From Clostridiaceae bacterium (GTDB taxonomy: Bacteria > Bacillota > Clostridia > Acetivibrionales > DUMB01): DNA of 64,000 nt. The notes below the pieces were generated by a model. The model did not search any database and was not told the DNA's origin. It saw only the letters and a program-made list of their open reading frames with translations. Below, piece by piece: positions 18,210-26,940 of this stretch. Location: the NCBI GenBank assembly GCA_012840085.1, contig DUMB01000014.1, positions 1-64,000 on the forward strand. The letters are read 5' to 3'. Position 1 is the stretch's first letter. Each line of letters begins with the position of its first letter. Both the position numbers and the translations under genes were made by a program.

Positions 18210-18899
18210 ATGGAAAGAATTAATCGCATTTCTTTGAAGGACTATATATTAAACTCAATAGAAAAATATATTGAGGAAAATAATTTGAAAGCCGGTGACA
18301 GGCTGCCGTCGCAGGCAGAGATATGCGAACGTTTGGGGGTAAGTCGTACTTCCGTCAGGGAAGTGTTGAAGATGCTTGAGGCCAGGAATGTGATAGAGAT
18401 AGTCAATGGCAAAGGAATGTTTCTGAAAGGCAATGTGGAGCTGGCAATTTCAGCCAGAATTGAACTTAAAAAGGAAAGAGAAGGAATACTGGAGATATTT
18501 GAAGTTAGAAAAATGCTTGAGAGGGAAATTATCAAGCTTGTCATTGAAAGAGCGACGGAGGAAGAGCTTGATGAAGTTGAGGAAGCACTCAAAAGCTTGA
18601 TGTATAGATATGAGAACAACATTGAAAGCAGTTTTGAAGATAGAACATTCCATATGAAGCTTTATAGAATTTGTCACAATAAGCTTATGCTGCAGCTTAT
18701 TGAATCGCTGATGGAAGCGTTTAACAAGATATGGAAGAACCCTTTGGGAATGGAAAAAATATACACCTCTACTATACCCTATCACAAAAAGGTGTTTGAA
18801 TATATCAGGCAAAGGAATATAAGAAAAGCCCAGGCTACTAACGATAAAATGTTTGATATTATTATAAAAAAATTGCTTCAGACGGTAAGAAAGCTTTAG
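18210..18899 (+). CDS. GntR-family transcriptional regulator, FadR subfamily
   Basis: The 229-residue protein has an N-terminal winged helix-turn-helix (GDRLPSQAEICERLGVSRTSVREVLKMLEARNVIEIVNGKGMFL, residues about 28-72) and an FCD-type helical domain. The ATG at 18210 follows gaggga. It stands between the URO-D-like gene and the sugar ABC transporter genes and is the likely controller of the importer. The palindrome at 18917-18937, before the importer, is a candidate site. It is only distantly similar to the regulator at 11110. Confidence 0.86.
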   Translation: MERINRISLKDYILNSIEKYIEENNLKAGDRLPSQAEICERLGVSRTSVREVLKMLEARNVIEIVNGKGMFLKGNVELAISARIELKKEREGILEIFEVRKMLEREIIKLVIERATEEELDEVEEALKSLMYRYENNIESSFEDRTFHMKLYRICHNKLMLQLIESLMEAFNKIWKNPLGMEKIYTSTIPYHKKVFEYIRQRNIRKAQATNDKMFDIIIKKLLQTVRKL

Positions 18900-18916
18900 C
18901 TACTCGCTTATTGTAT

Positions 18917-18937
18917 TGGTATGCGGAAGAAATACCA
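18917..18937. promoter_or_regulatory. Possible FadR-type operator
   Basis: An inverted repeat TGGTAT (18917-18922) and ATACCA (18932-18937) with nine bases between lies 18 bases after the regulator gene and about 140 before the sugar-binding protein. FadR-group sites often use TGGT/ACCA half-sites, though usually closer together. Confidence 0.3.
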
Positions 18938-19074
18938 TGATACTGCAGCAAATTAAGATGTGAAAGGGGTGACGCAGCTGTTTACAATTTTCTGCAGTGT
19001 CTGGTCTCCCGGCAAATGGATATCAATACGATAGGTTATTTTCATAATAGCTTATTAAATAAAGGAGGTATACA

Positions 19075-20484
19075 ATGAAAAGAAAATCTTTCTTAATAGC
19101 TGTTGCATTGGTTGTAGCCGTGGGATTAGCATTTACGGGCTGCTCTTCCAAGGGTGGAGACTCAAAAAAGGCAGGCCAGGAGGGCGCATCCAAAAGTACA
19201 GAGTCTACCGGGGCCAAAGACTCCGGAAAGCAAGTCGAACTGCGTTTTATGGATGTAATACCCAATCCTGACAGAGATGCGAAATTCCAGGAAGTAATTG
19301 AAAGGTTCAACAAAGAAAACCCCGGCATAAAGGTTACTCTGGAAACAGTGCCATGGGACCAGGCGCATCAGAAGTTGGTCACCCTGGGAAGCGCAAGCAG
19401 CATGCCTGATGTATTCGTAATGCATCAACAGTGGAATTCCGAATTTATTAATGCGAAATGGGTTGTAAAGCTGGATGACTACCTTGAGAAGTTTGAGCAT
19501 AAGGACGACTTTATACCTTATGTCAGCAGTGTTCTGATGGATTATGACCATAAACAGACTTATGGGGGAATATACGGTATTCCTGACGGCTTGACCACCC
19601 ACGGTATGTTTGTAAGGACAGACTGGGTAAAGGAAATTGGTATGGAGCTTAAAGACCTTGAAACCTGGGATGGCATTTTTGAAGCGGCCGCCAAAATGAC
19701 CGACCCCTCGAAGAACAGGTATGGATTTTCATACAGGGGAGGCCGCGCAGGCGGTGAGCAGTTGGGAATGTACGTCTACAGCGAACTGGGCGGACATCTC
19801 TACGACAAGGACGGCAACTGCTTGCTTAATACGCCTGAAGGCATTGAAGCATTCAAGCGCTATACCGACCTTTACAAGAAGGGGTATGCTCCCAAAGATT
19901 CTATCAACTGGGGATATGCTGAAATGGTTCAGGGCTTTACGTCAGGTCTGACCGGTATTCTCAACCAGACTACCGAAGTAGTTGCTGAGTGCAACAAGAC
20001 CATGGATAAAGACACCTGGACGGTTTTACCGTTCCCGAGAGGCAAGGACGGAAAAATTTACAGCAAGGCTGACTCATTCTATCTGTCAATTGCCGCGAAT
20101 TCGAAAAATCCAGATGAGGCATGGAAGCTTATAGGTTATATGGTGAAACCTGAAGTAAACAGGGAAATATGCAAAGTCAACCTTTATATACCTGTTATGA
20201 AAGGTGCTGAAAACGATCCTGACTTTACGGAAGGTCCTATGTCGGGCTTTTTAAGATCCATGAACGACCCTGGATTTGTAAGGAATCCGTACTATGGCTA
20301 CTTCCCGGAAGTCGGAGAATTTACAGAGTCATTCCAGGATTCCGAAATTCAAAAATACCTGCTGGGCAAACAAAGTATTGAAGAGACAGTTAAGAACATT
20401 TCCGATTACCTGACTAAGTACCAGCAGAAGTTTATGAAGGAAAATCCGCAAGTACCCATTCCGGATTGTGTTGCAATCAATTAA
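19075..20484 (+). CDS. ABC sugar transporter, substrate-binding lipoprotein
   Basis: This 469-residue extracellular binding protein of the bacterial_1 (maltose/oligosaccharide) type has a lipoprotein signal: KRKSF, a hydrophobic stretch, then FTGC with Cys23 as lipidation site, followed by a Ser/Lys/Gly-rich linker. The mature part shows RFNKENPGIKVTLETVPWDQ near the start and the NPDEAWKLIGYMVKPE segment late, both common in the family. The ribosome binding site aaggaggt is strong. Two permease genes follow after a stable hairpin, giving the usual binding protein, MalF-like, MalG-like order. Its length and family suit oligosaccharides rather than monosaccharides. Confidence 0.93.
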   Translation: MKRKSFLIAVALVVAVGLAFTGCSSKGGDSKKAGQEGASKSTESTGAKDSGKQVELRFMDVIPNPDRDAKFQEVIERFNKENPGIKVTLETVPWDQAHQKLVTLGSASSMPDVFVMHQQWNSEFINAKWVVKLDDYLEKFEHKDDFIPYVSSVLMDYDHKQTYGGIYGIPDGLTTHGMFVRTDWVKEIGMELKDLETWDGIFEAAAKMTDPSKNRYGFSYRGGRAGGEQLGMYVYSELGGHLYDKDGNCLLNTPEGIEAFKRYTDLYKKGYAPKDSINWGYAEMVQGFTSGLTGILNQTTEVVAECNKTMDKDTWTVLPFPRGKDGKIYSKADSFYLSIAANSKNPDEAWKLIGYMVKPEVNREICKVNLYIPVMKGAENDPDFTEGPMSGFLRSMNDPGFVRNPYYGYFPEVGEFTESFQDSEIQKYLLGKQSIEETVKNISDYLTKYQQKFMKENPQVPIPDCVAIN

Positions 20485-20500
20485 GTTGGAGAACGGCTTT

Positions 20501-20534
20501 TACGTAGAAGAAGGTAAAGTCCTTCTTCTACGTA
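20501..20534 (+). terminator. Strong intercistronic hairpin after the binding-protein gene
   Basis: A perfect 14-bp stem (20501-20514 with 20521-20534) with a 6-base loop lies between the binding-protein and permease genes and has no T-run. Hairpins here usually protect or partly terminate the upstream message, so that more binding protein than permease is made. Confidence 0.75.
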
Positions 20535-20624
20535 ATTACCATATAACGATATTGAAGTAGAGATTGATTAGTCAATAAATTGATACCCCGACTGTTGATT
20601 TCGGGTATTGGGAAAGGGAGATCT

Positions 20625-21515
20625 ATGGTATTGAAGAAGAAAAATTTAGAACCCCATGCATTTATGCTGCCCAGTTATATCCTGTTATTCGGGTTTATGG
20701 GCTATCCTTTGATTAATTGCATCAGGCTGGCGTTCACAAATTACAAAATTATGAAACCTGATGAGGTGTACTTTGCAGGGCTGAACAACTTTAAAGGAAT
20801 TCTTTCCGATCCGGACTTGCTCATGATTTTAGGCAACTCGGTGAAGTTTGTCGTCATCACCGTATTCCTGCAGTTTGTCCTGGGGCTGATACTTGCTTTG
20901 ACTTTGAAAAAACCTTTTAGGTTCAGAGGTGTGTATCAGGGCATCGTTTTCCTGCCGTGGGCTTTTTCGGGATTCATCATCGGCTTGACTTTCCAGTGGT
21001 TGTTTAACGGTGAATACGGTCCCATCAATGACCTTTTGCTAAAAGCTCACTTGATTACGGAAAAGATATCCTTTACCGGCACGCCGGGATTATCGTTGTT
21101 TACCGTTATTGCAGCGCTGACATGGGCCGGTATTCCATTCTTTGCTATTATGATTTTAGCAGCGCTACAATCAATACCAAATGAATTGTATGAGGCTGCA
21201 AAAATTGACGGGGGCAATGCTTTGGACATGTTTAAGCATGTCACCATTCCCTGTATAAAGCCTACAATTGTTATTACAATTTTGCTTAGAACTATATGGG
21301 TATTCAACAACGCGGATCTTATTTACGTCATGACCAGGGGAGGGCCTGCGAATACATCCCACACACTGTCCTCCTACATGTTTATGAAAGCATACAGCAC
21401 TCTCGACTTCGGGCAGGCGAGTGCTTTAGGTGTTTTGTTCATGTTTGTCCTGGTGCTATATGTCTTGATCTTCCTCAAAATTACCAGATTTAATGAGGCA
21501 GGTGATGTAGGATGA
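20625..21515 (+). CDS. ABC sugar transporter permease, MalF-like
   Basis: The 296-residue membrane protein has six predicted transmembrane helices and the conserved EAA loop (NELYEAAKIDGGNALDMFKHVTIPCIKPT) that contacts the ATPase. The ATG at 20625 follows aagggaga; an earlier ATG at 20580 adds a non-conserved stretch. It overlaps the next permease gene by four bases (ATGA), a sign of coupling. Confidence 0.92.
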   Translation: MVLKKKNLEPHAFMLPSYILLFGFMGYPLINCIRLAFTNYKIMKPDEVYFAGLNNFKGILSDPDLLMILGNSVKFVVITVFLQFVLGLILALTLKKPFRFRGVYQGIVFLPWAFSGFIIGLTFQWLFNGEYGPINDLLLKAHLITEKISFTGTPGLSLFTVIAALTWAGIPFFAIMILAALQSIPNELYEAAKIDGGNALDMFKHVTIPCIKPTIVITILLRTIWVFNNADLIYVMTRGGPANTSHTLSSYMFMKAYSTLDFGQASALGVLFMFVLVLYVLIFLKITRFNEAGDVG

Positions 21516-22366
21516 TGAATCCAAGTTATAAAAAGAAAATAAGTAAAGGCTTGATGGTATTTGGCAGGGTCCTCATTCTTCTGTTTTTTCTCATCATAGT
21601 GGTCGCTCCGATTTATTGGCTTTTTATAACATCGCTGAAGTTACCAAAAGATATCGCGACTCTGGATTTGCAATACTGGCCTAAGAACCCGACATTAGAT
21701 AATTATGTGGCGTTATGGAAATCAACACAATTTCCTGCCTATCTGAAAAACAGCCTCCTTGTGTCGGTGATATCCGGAGTCATCGTAGTCATTGTATCCA
21801 TCGGAGGGGGATATGCGCTGGCAAGATACCGCTTTCGGATGAAAAAGATTACGCTTATTGGTTTTCTGGTTTCGCAAATGATACCGATAACTTTGATATT
21901 GGTGCCGGTTTTTCTGATATTTTCAAGATTAGGGCTGAACGATACGCTGACAAGCCTTGTCGTGTTGTATGTCATCCTTAATACTCCCTTTTGCGTCATT
22001 ACGATGCAGAGCTTTTTCATGAACATACCCACTTCGATAGAAGAAGCTGCTACAATTGACGGATGCGGCAGAATGGATGTTTTAATCAGAATTGTTCTGC
22101 CGGTCATGCTTCCCGGTATTATAGCCGTATTCATTTTTGCTTTTATCGGGGCGTGGAACGACTTGCTTACCGGTGTAATGCTCATCAACACAGAGGCAAA
22201 AAAGACCATACCCGTAGGCCTCAGCGCATATGTCGGGCAGTTTTCCATAGACTGGGGCGAAATGACCGCAGGCGGTATGCTGGCCCTCATACCTTCAGCC
22301 ATATTGTTTGCGATAGCGCAGAAGTTTATTGTTGAAGGCTTGACTGCAGGTGCCGTAAAAGGATAA
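21512..22366 (+). CDS. ABC sugar transporter permease, MalG-like
   Basis: The 284-residue second permease has about six membrane spans and the EAA loop (TSIEEAATIDGCGRMDVLIRIVLPVMLPG), and ends in the family's usual EGLTAGAVKG. It overlaps the upstream permease gene by four bases. No ATPase gene follows; such importers commonly share one MsmK-type ATPase encoded elsewhere. Confidence 0.92.
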   Translation: MMNPSYKKKISKGLMVFGRVLILLFFLIIVVAPIYWLFITSLKLPKDIATLDLQYWPKNPTLDNYVALWKSTQFPAYLKNSLLVSVISGVIVVIVSIGGGYALARYRFRMKKITLIGFLVSQMIPITLILVPVFLIFSRLGLNDTLTSLVVLYVILNTPFCVITMQSFFMNIPTSIEEAATIDGCGRMDVLIRIVLPVMLPGIIAVFIFAFIGAWNDLLTGVMLINTEAKKTIPVGLSAYVGQFSIDWGEMTAGGMLALIPSAILFAIAQKFIVEGLTAGAVKG

Positions 22367-22514
22367 GCGTCACCTGAGTTTGGGTTTCATTGAATGATAG
22401 ACATGATTTTCGAACACAACAAGGTAGTCCTTGTTAAAATATCCGTGTAAGGTATTGAAAATTGAATGTTTAAACAGTTTGCGACAATTTAACTGAATTA
22501 GCATGGAGGAAACT

Positions 22515-25010
22515 ATGTACGATATACATCTTATTTGCAATGCGCATATTGATCCGGTTTGGATGTGGACATGGGAAGAAGGGGCGGCGGAAGCCCTTTC
22601 TACTTTCAGGGTTGCTGCAGATTTTTGTGAACAAAACGATGGTTTTATTTTCAACCATAATGAGGCGATTCTGTATAAATGGGTCGAGGAGTATGACCCC
22701 AAGCTGTTTGAGCGTATCAAAAAACTCGTCCAGCAGAAAAAATGGCATATTATGGGCGGTTGGTACCTGCAGCCCGACTGCAACATGCCAAGCGGGGAGT
22801 CCTTTGTCAGGCAGATACTTGAAGGCAGGAAGTATTTCCTTGAAAAATTCGGGGTTAAGCCGACGACGGCAATTAATTTCGATTCTTTCGGGCACACGCG
22901 CGGGCTGGTGCAGATTATGAAGAAGGCAGGCTATGACTCCTATATCTTTTGCCGCCCTGAAGACAGCAATTGTCAACTGCCCGCGGACGATTTCATCTGG
23001 ATTGGCTATGATGGCTCCGAACTGGTTTGCCATAGAGGCTTTAATTCTTACGAATCCCATAGGGGCAAAGTTGACCAGAAAATTAGAAGATGGCTTGATA
23101 AATATAAGGGAAAAAGGGTCGGTTTGGTTTTATGGGGAATTGGAAATCACGGAGGCGGTCCTTCAAAGGTCGATTACCAGAAAATAAAAGAGCTTTCGGC
23201 GTCCCTACAGGACTACAGGTTGATTGATTCCACACCTGAGGCTTATTTTGATGCCTTAAGGAAAGATACGCCGGATTTGCCGAAATTTGATAAGTCGCTG
23301 AATCCTCAGTCTGTAGGATGCTATACATCTCAGAACAGGATAAAGAAAAAACACAGGTTGCTGGAAAATGAGCTGTACATGGTGGAAAAAATGTCATCTG
23401 CAGCTTCAATACGGGATCTCATGGAATATCCCAAAAAGGAAATCCAGGAAGCGATAAATGACCTTATGTTCCTTGAATTCCACGACATATTGCCGGGATC
23501 GTCTATCCAGGCGGTGGAGGAAGACGCTTTAAGGCTTGCGGACCATGCTCTGGAAATTATTTCAAGGCTTAAGACAAAAACCTTCTTTGCACTTTCAAGA
23601 AACCAAAGGCGCGCTGAAGAGGGAGAAATTCCGATTTTGGCATATAACCCATTTCCTTTCAAGGTTAAAGGCATCTTCGAATGTGAGTTCCAGTTGGCGG
23701 ACCAAAACTGGAGCAAGCAATTCTCTTTCCCGATTGTCTATAAAAATGGTGAAAGAGTGCCTTGCCAGGTAGAACACGAAGCGAGCAATTTCAATATAGA
23801 CTGGAGGAAGCGCAGCGTATTTTATGCCGAGCTTGAACCCAGCAGCATGAATCGCTTTGACTGCAAAATTGAAATGCTCCCGAAAAAGCCTGAATACACA
23901 TTAAAAGCCGAAAACGGAAGAATTGTGTTTACCACTAAAGAGCTGGAAGTTGTCATAAACTGTGAAACCGGCCTCATTGACAAATATGCTGTTAACGGTT
24001 ACAACTTCTTGGCTGAGAACTCATTCAGGGCTTTGGTCATGTCGGACAGTGAAAATTCCTGGGGAAATGACACGCTGTCCTATAAAAATGTTGAGGGTTG
24101 CTTCAGGTTGATGAGCCGGGAGGAAAGCACCGAATTTTCCGGCATATCCGAAGGGTTGATAGATTCGGTAAGGATCATAGAGGACGGCGAAGTGAGGACT
24201 GTAGTCGAAGCTTTGTTCAGATACAACAACTCTTTTATATGCCAGAGGTATAAACTGCCTAAATACGGCACTGAAATAGAAGTCGATGTAAAAGTATATT
24301 GGAATGAAAAGATGAAAATGCTGAAACTGTCGATGCCTACAACATTGAAAGATCCCAAATATATCGGGCAGGTGGCGTATGGAGTGGAGGATTTAACAAA
24401 TAATGAGAGGGAGCTGGTGGCGCAAAAATGGACAGCGGTCATATCTGAGTCTCAGGATGTCGCTTTTACCTGCATAAATGACGGCGTTTACGGATCAGAC
24501 TTTAACTACGGTGAAATGAGGATGTCTCTGGTGCGCTCGCCGGGATATTCAGCGGGGTGCTCTGATTTTTATATAAGAGATCCCAAAATCATGCCCCAAG
24601 ACCGTTTTTCTTTCTATATTGACCAGGGGGAAAGGGACTTCTGCTTCTGGCTCAACGGAGGGAAGCTCAAGGAAAGGATTGAAGAAGTTGACAGGGAAGC
24701 TCTGGTGCATAATGAAAAGCCCTTTGTCCTTTCATTTTTCCCTTCCGGCGATGGCGCAGAGGAAAAGCCTTTGATCCTTTTAGAAGATGACGTGGTTGTG
24801 ATGACCGCATTCAAAAAATGCGAAAAATCCGATGATTACATCATAAGGTTGTTTGAGCCTACCGGCACCGCACGCTCCACCAAAGTGAGCATACCTTTAT
24901 ATGAAATAAACCAGGAAGTGAAGCTGAACGGTTTTGAGATAAAGACGCTGAAGCTTGATATAGTTGGCAAAAAGTTGGTTGAAACCGACCTCATGGAAGG
25001 CATCGGCTGA
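22515..25010 (+). CDS. Alpha-mannosidase, glycoside hydrolase family 38
   Basis: This 831-residue enzyme hydrolyses alpha-mannosides by a retaining, zinc-dependent mechanism. Visible residues are the zinc ligands His11 and Asp13 in CNAHIDPVWMWTWEEG and the predicted nucleophile Asp123 in NFDSFGHTRGL; FLEFHDILPGSSI is the later conserved histidine-aspartate motif. The C-terminal half is the beta-rich domain of the family. No signal peptide is present, so it acts in the cytoplasm on imported oligosaccharides. I start at ATG 22515 because ggagg lies just ahead; an ATG at 22503 overlaps that site. It follows the importer genes by 148 bases and is probably fed by them. Confidence 0.92.
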   Translation: MYDIHLICNAHIDPVWMWTWEEGAAEALSTFRVAADFCEQNDGFIFNHNEAILYKWVEEYDPKLFERIKKLVQQKKWHIMGGWYLQPDCNMPSGESFVRQILEGRKYFLEKFGVKPTTAINFDSFGHTRGLVQIMKKAGYDSYIFCRPEDSNCQLPADDFIWIGYDGSELVCHRGFNSYESHRGKVDQKIRRWLDKYKGKRVGLVLWGIGNHGGGPSKVDYQKIKELSASLQDYRLIDSTPEAYFDALRKDTPDLPKFDKSLNPQSVGCYTSQNRIKKKHRLLENELYMVEKMSSAASIRDLMEYPKKEIQEAINDLMFLEFHDILPGSSIQAVEEDALRLADHALEIISRLKTKTFFALSRNQRRAEEGEIPILAYNPFPFKVKGIFECEFQLADQNWSKQFSFPIVYKNGERVPCQVEHEASNFNIDWRKRSVFYAELEPSSMNRFDCKIEMLPKKPEYTLKAENGRIVFTTKELEVVINCETGLIDKYAVNGYNFLAENSFRALVMSDSENSWGNDTLSYKNVEGCFRLMSREESTEFSGISEGLIDSVRIIEDGEVRTVVEALFRYNNSFICQRYKLPKYGTEIEVDVKVYWNEKMKMLKLSMPTTLKDPKYIGQVAYGVEDLTNNERELVAQKWTAVISESQDVAFTCINDGVYGSDFNYGEMRMSLVRSPGYSAGCSDFYIRDPKIMPQDRFSFYIDQGERDFCFWLNGGKLKERIEEVDREALVHNEKPFVLSFFPSGDGAEEKPLILLEDDVVVMTAFKKCEKSDDYIIRLFEPTGTARSTKVSIPLYEINQEVKLNGFEIKTLKLDIVGKKLVETDLMEGIG

Positions 25011-25038
25011 GCTGAAGATTGAGGTGACTAAATACTAT

Positions 25039-26217
25039 ATGGAAGAACTTAAAACGCTGTCGGATGAATGGATATGTACACACCTTGGGGATGAATATGA
25101 GAAATATTCGGGAGCGGTTGTACCGCCGATTTTTCAGAATTCACTCCATGTTTTCCCTAGCGTTGAAGCAAAAGAAGCTTTCGATAGCAACCGGGAGGAA
25201 GGCCGATATTTTTACGGGAGGGTAAGCAATCCCACCGTAGAAATTGTTGAAAGGAAGATAGCCGCGCTGGAACGGGGTGATGCTGCCAAATGCTTCGGTT
25301 CAGGCATGGCAGCCATCTCTTCCGCATTGCTTTCATGTCTTTCGGCAGGCGACCATGTGATTGCCGTAAAGAATGTATATGGCCCTACCAATACCTTTTT
25401 GACAGAGTATATGAGCAGGTTTAACATTGACACTACATTTGTAGAAGGCGACAAAGTCAGCGAATTTGAAGATGCTATCAGGAAAAATACAACTGTAATT
25501 TACCTGGAGAGCCCTACGTCCTTCAATATGATGCTTCAGGATTTGAAAGAGGTCGCCTGTCTTGCGAAGAAACACAATATAACCACTATTATAGATAACA
25601 CGTGGTGTACGCCGATTTTCCAGAAACCGCTGGAGTTGGGAATCGACATAGTGGTACATACGCTTTCCAAGTACTTTGGCGGACACAGCGATATTATCGG
25701 AGGCGTCGTGGTCAGCAGGAAAGACATCATTGACCGTATCGCTTCGCGGGAAAGGGAGCTTTTGGGAGGGATTCTCCATCCCTTTGAGGCATGGCTGGTG
25801 CTGAGAGGCATACGTACCTTGCCGGTAAGGCTGAGGCAGCACCAGGAAAACGCTATGAAGGTTGCTCAATTTCTTGAGAATCACCCCAAAGTAAGCAGGG
25901 TGTATTATCCGGGACTCCCCAGCCATCCTCAGTATGAGCTTGGCAAGAAGCAGATGAAGGGATATTCGGGTTTGATGAGTTTTGAAGTTAAAACCACATC
26001 TGATAAATTAAAGCAGTTTGTGAACTCGCTGAAGATGTTCAAAATAGGTGTGAGCTGGGGCGGTTTTGAAAGCCTGGTTATTATACCCTGCGCGTCATGG
26101 AGTGATGATCAGTGCAAAGAATACGGCCTGTCTAAAACTATGGTGAGAATAGCGGTGGGGCTGGAAGATGCCGACGAACTGATTAATGATTTATCCGACG
26201 GGCTGGCTATTGTATAA
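25039..26217 (+). CDS. Cys/Met-metabolism PLP-dependent enzyme (cystathionine synthase/lyase-like)
   Basis: This 392-residue protein is of the trans-sulfuration family, fold-type I PLP enzymes such as cystathionine gamma-synthase, gamma-lyase, beta-lyase and methionine gamma-lyase. The Schiff-base lysine is Lys211 in HTLSKYFGGHSDIIGG; the phosphate-binding region is FGSGMAAISSALLS, and YYPGLPSHPQYELGKKQMKGYSG is also typical. Which reaction it catalyses cannot be told from sequence. The ATG at 25039 follows gaggtgac, 28 bases after the mannosidase stop, so it appears to be in the same transcript, an odd partner for a glycan operon. A terminator-like hairpin follows. Confidence 0.85.
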   Translation: MEELKTLSDEWICTHLGDEYEKYSGAVVPPIFQNSLHVFPSVEAKEAFDSNREEGRYFYGRVSNPTVEIVERKIAALERGDAAKCFGSGMAAISSALLSCLSAGDHVIAVKNVYGPTNTFLTEYMSRFNIDTTFVEGDKVSEFEDAIRKNTTVIYLESPTSFNMMLQDLKEVACLAKKHNITTIIDNTWCTPIFQKPLELGIDIVVHTLSKYFGGHSDIIGGVVVSRKDIIDRIASRERELLGGILHPFEAWLVLRGIRTLPVRLRQHQENAMKVAQFLENHPKVSRVYYPGLPSHPQYELGKKQMKGYSGLMSFEVKTTSDKLKQFVNSLKMFKIGVSWGGFESLVIIPCASWSDDQCKEYGLSKTMVRIAVGLEDADELINDLSDGLAIV

Positions 26218-26251
26218 AAGGCTGCGGCGTAAAAAAAGACAAAAGTGCAAT

Positions 26252-26295
26252 AAAGCTCTTGATTGGCAGAAAGCCTGCTATCAAGAGCTTTTAGG
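26252..26295 (+). terminator. Terminator after the PLP-enzyme gene
   Basis: A perfect 12-bp stem (26252-26263 with 26280-26291) ends in a short T-run. It closes the first glycan locus. Confidence 0.7.
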
Positions 26296-26396
26296 TTTTA
26301 GTATATTTTTGCGTGAAATAGTCCTGTATGGGAATTGAGTAGATTCAATATTATAAAAGCAATTTCTGTTTTACAGGTTGATCTTTAGATGTTTAT

Positions 26397-26736
26397 TTCC
26401 ACAGTCGTGGCTACATATACGATATAATACCGGATTTTATTGAAATAGGCGTCGATATGCTGAATATAAGCCAACCTAATGTATTTGACATAGCAAAAAT
26501 GGGCATGGAATTTGGCGGCAAAGTATGTTTTATATGCCCCGTAAGTTATCAGACTACGGCGGTTTCAGGCACGAAAGAGGATATATACAATGATGTAAAA
26601 AAGCTGATAGACAGCTTTGGCCGCTTTAACGGGGGCTTGATATGATGAAGAATATCATTCCATTGGCATGACCGAAGAAAACTATCGTAGTTGCATTGAA
26701 GCTTCCAGAGAACTAGGTAAATACACTGAATACTGA
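26397..26736 (+). pseudogene. Decayed C-terminal fragment of a URO-D-like gene
   Basis: From 26397 the frame gives FHSRGYIYDIIPDFIEIGVDMLN and continues to a stop near 26645. After a frameshift, another frame continues with YDEEYHSIGMTEENYRS and ends with GKYTEY and a TGA at 26734-26736. Both pieces match the C-terminus of URO-D/MtaA-type proteins, so this is the tail of a gene broken by a frameshift and lacking its N-terminal two thirds. It lies just upstream of an intact relative at 26941 and may be the remains of an older tandem copy. Confidence 0.75.
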
Positions 26737-26940
26737 CAGGACTATTATTCTGTTTTCTAAAAGAGCCTGTGCGTAGTTTTTTCTTTACTTTGTTAAATAA
26801 ATTGACAAATAAAAATGATTACAATATAATTAAATCAATTAACAAATTCAACGGTTTTTATGATCTTAATTGGCTGCAAGTCTTCAAGATCCGAGCAGTA
26901 TGTAGAAGAAATGCGATATTGGTCAGGGAAGGAGGACTCT

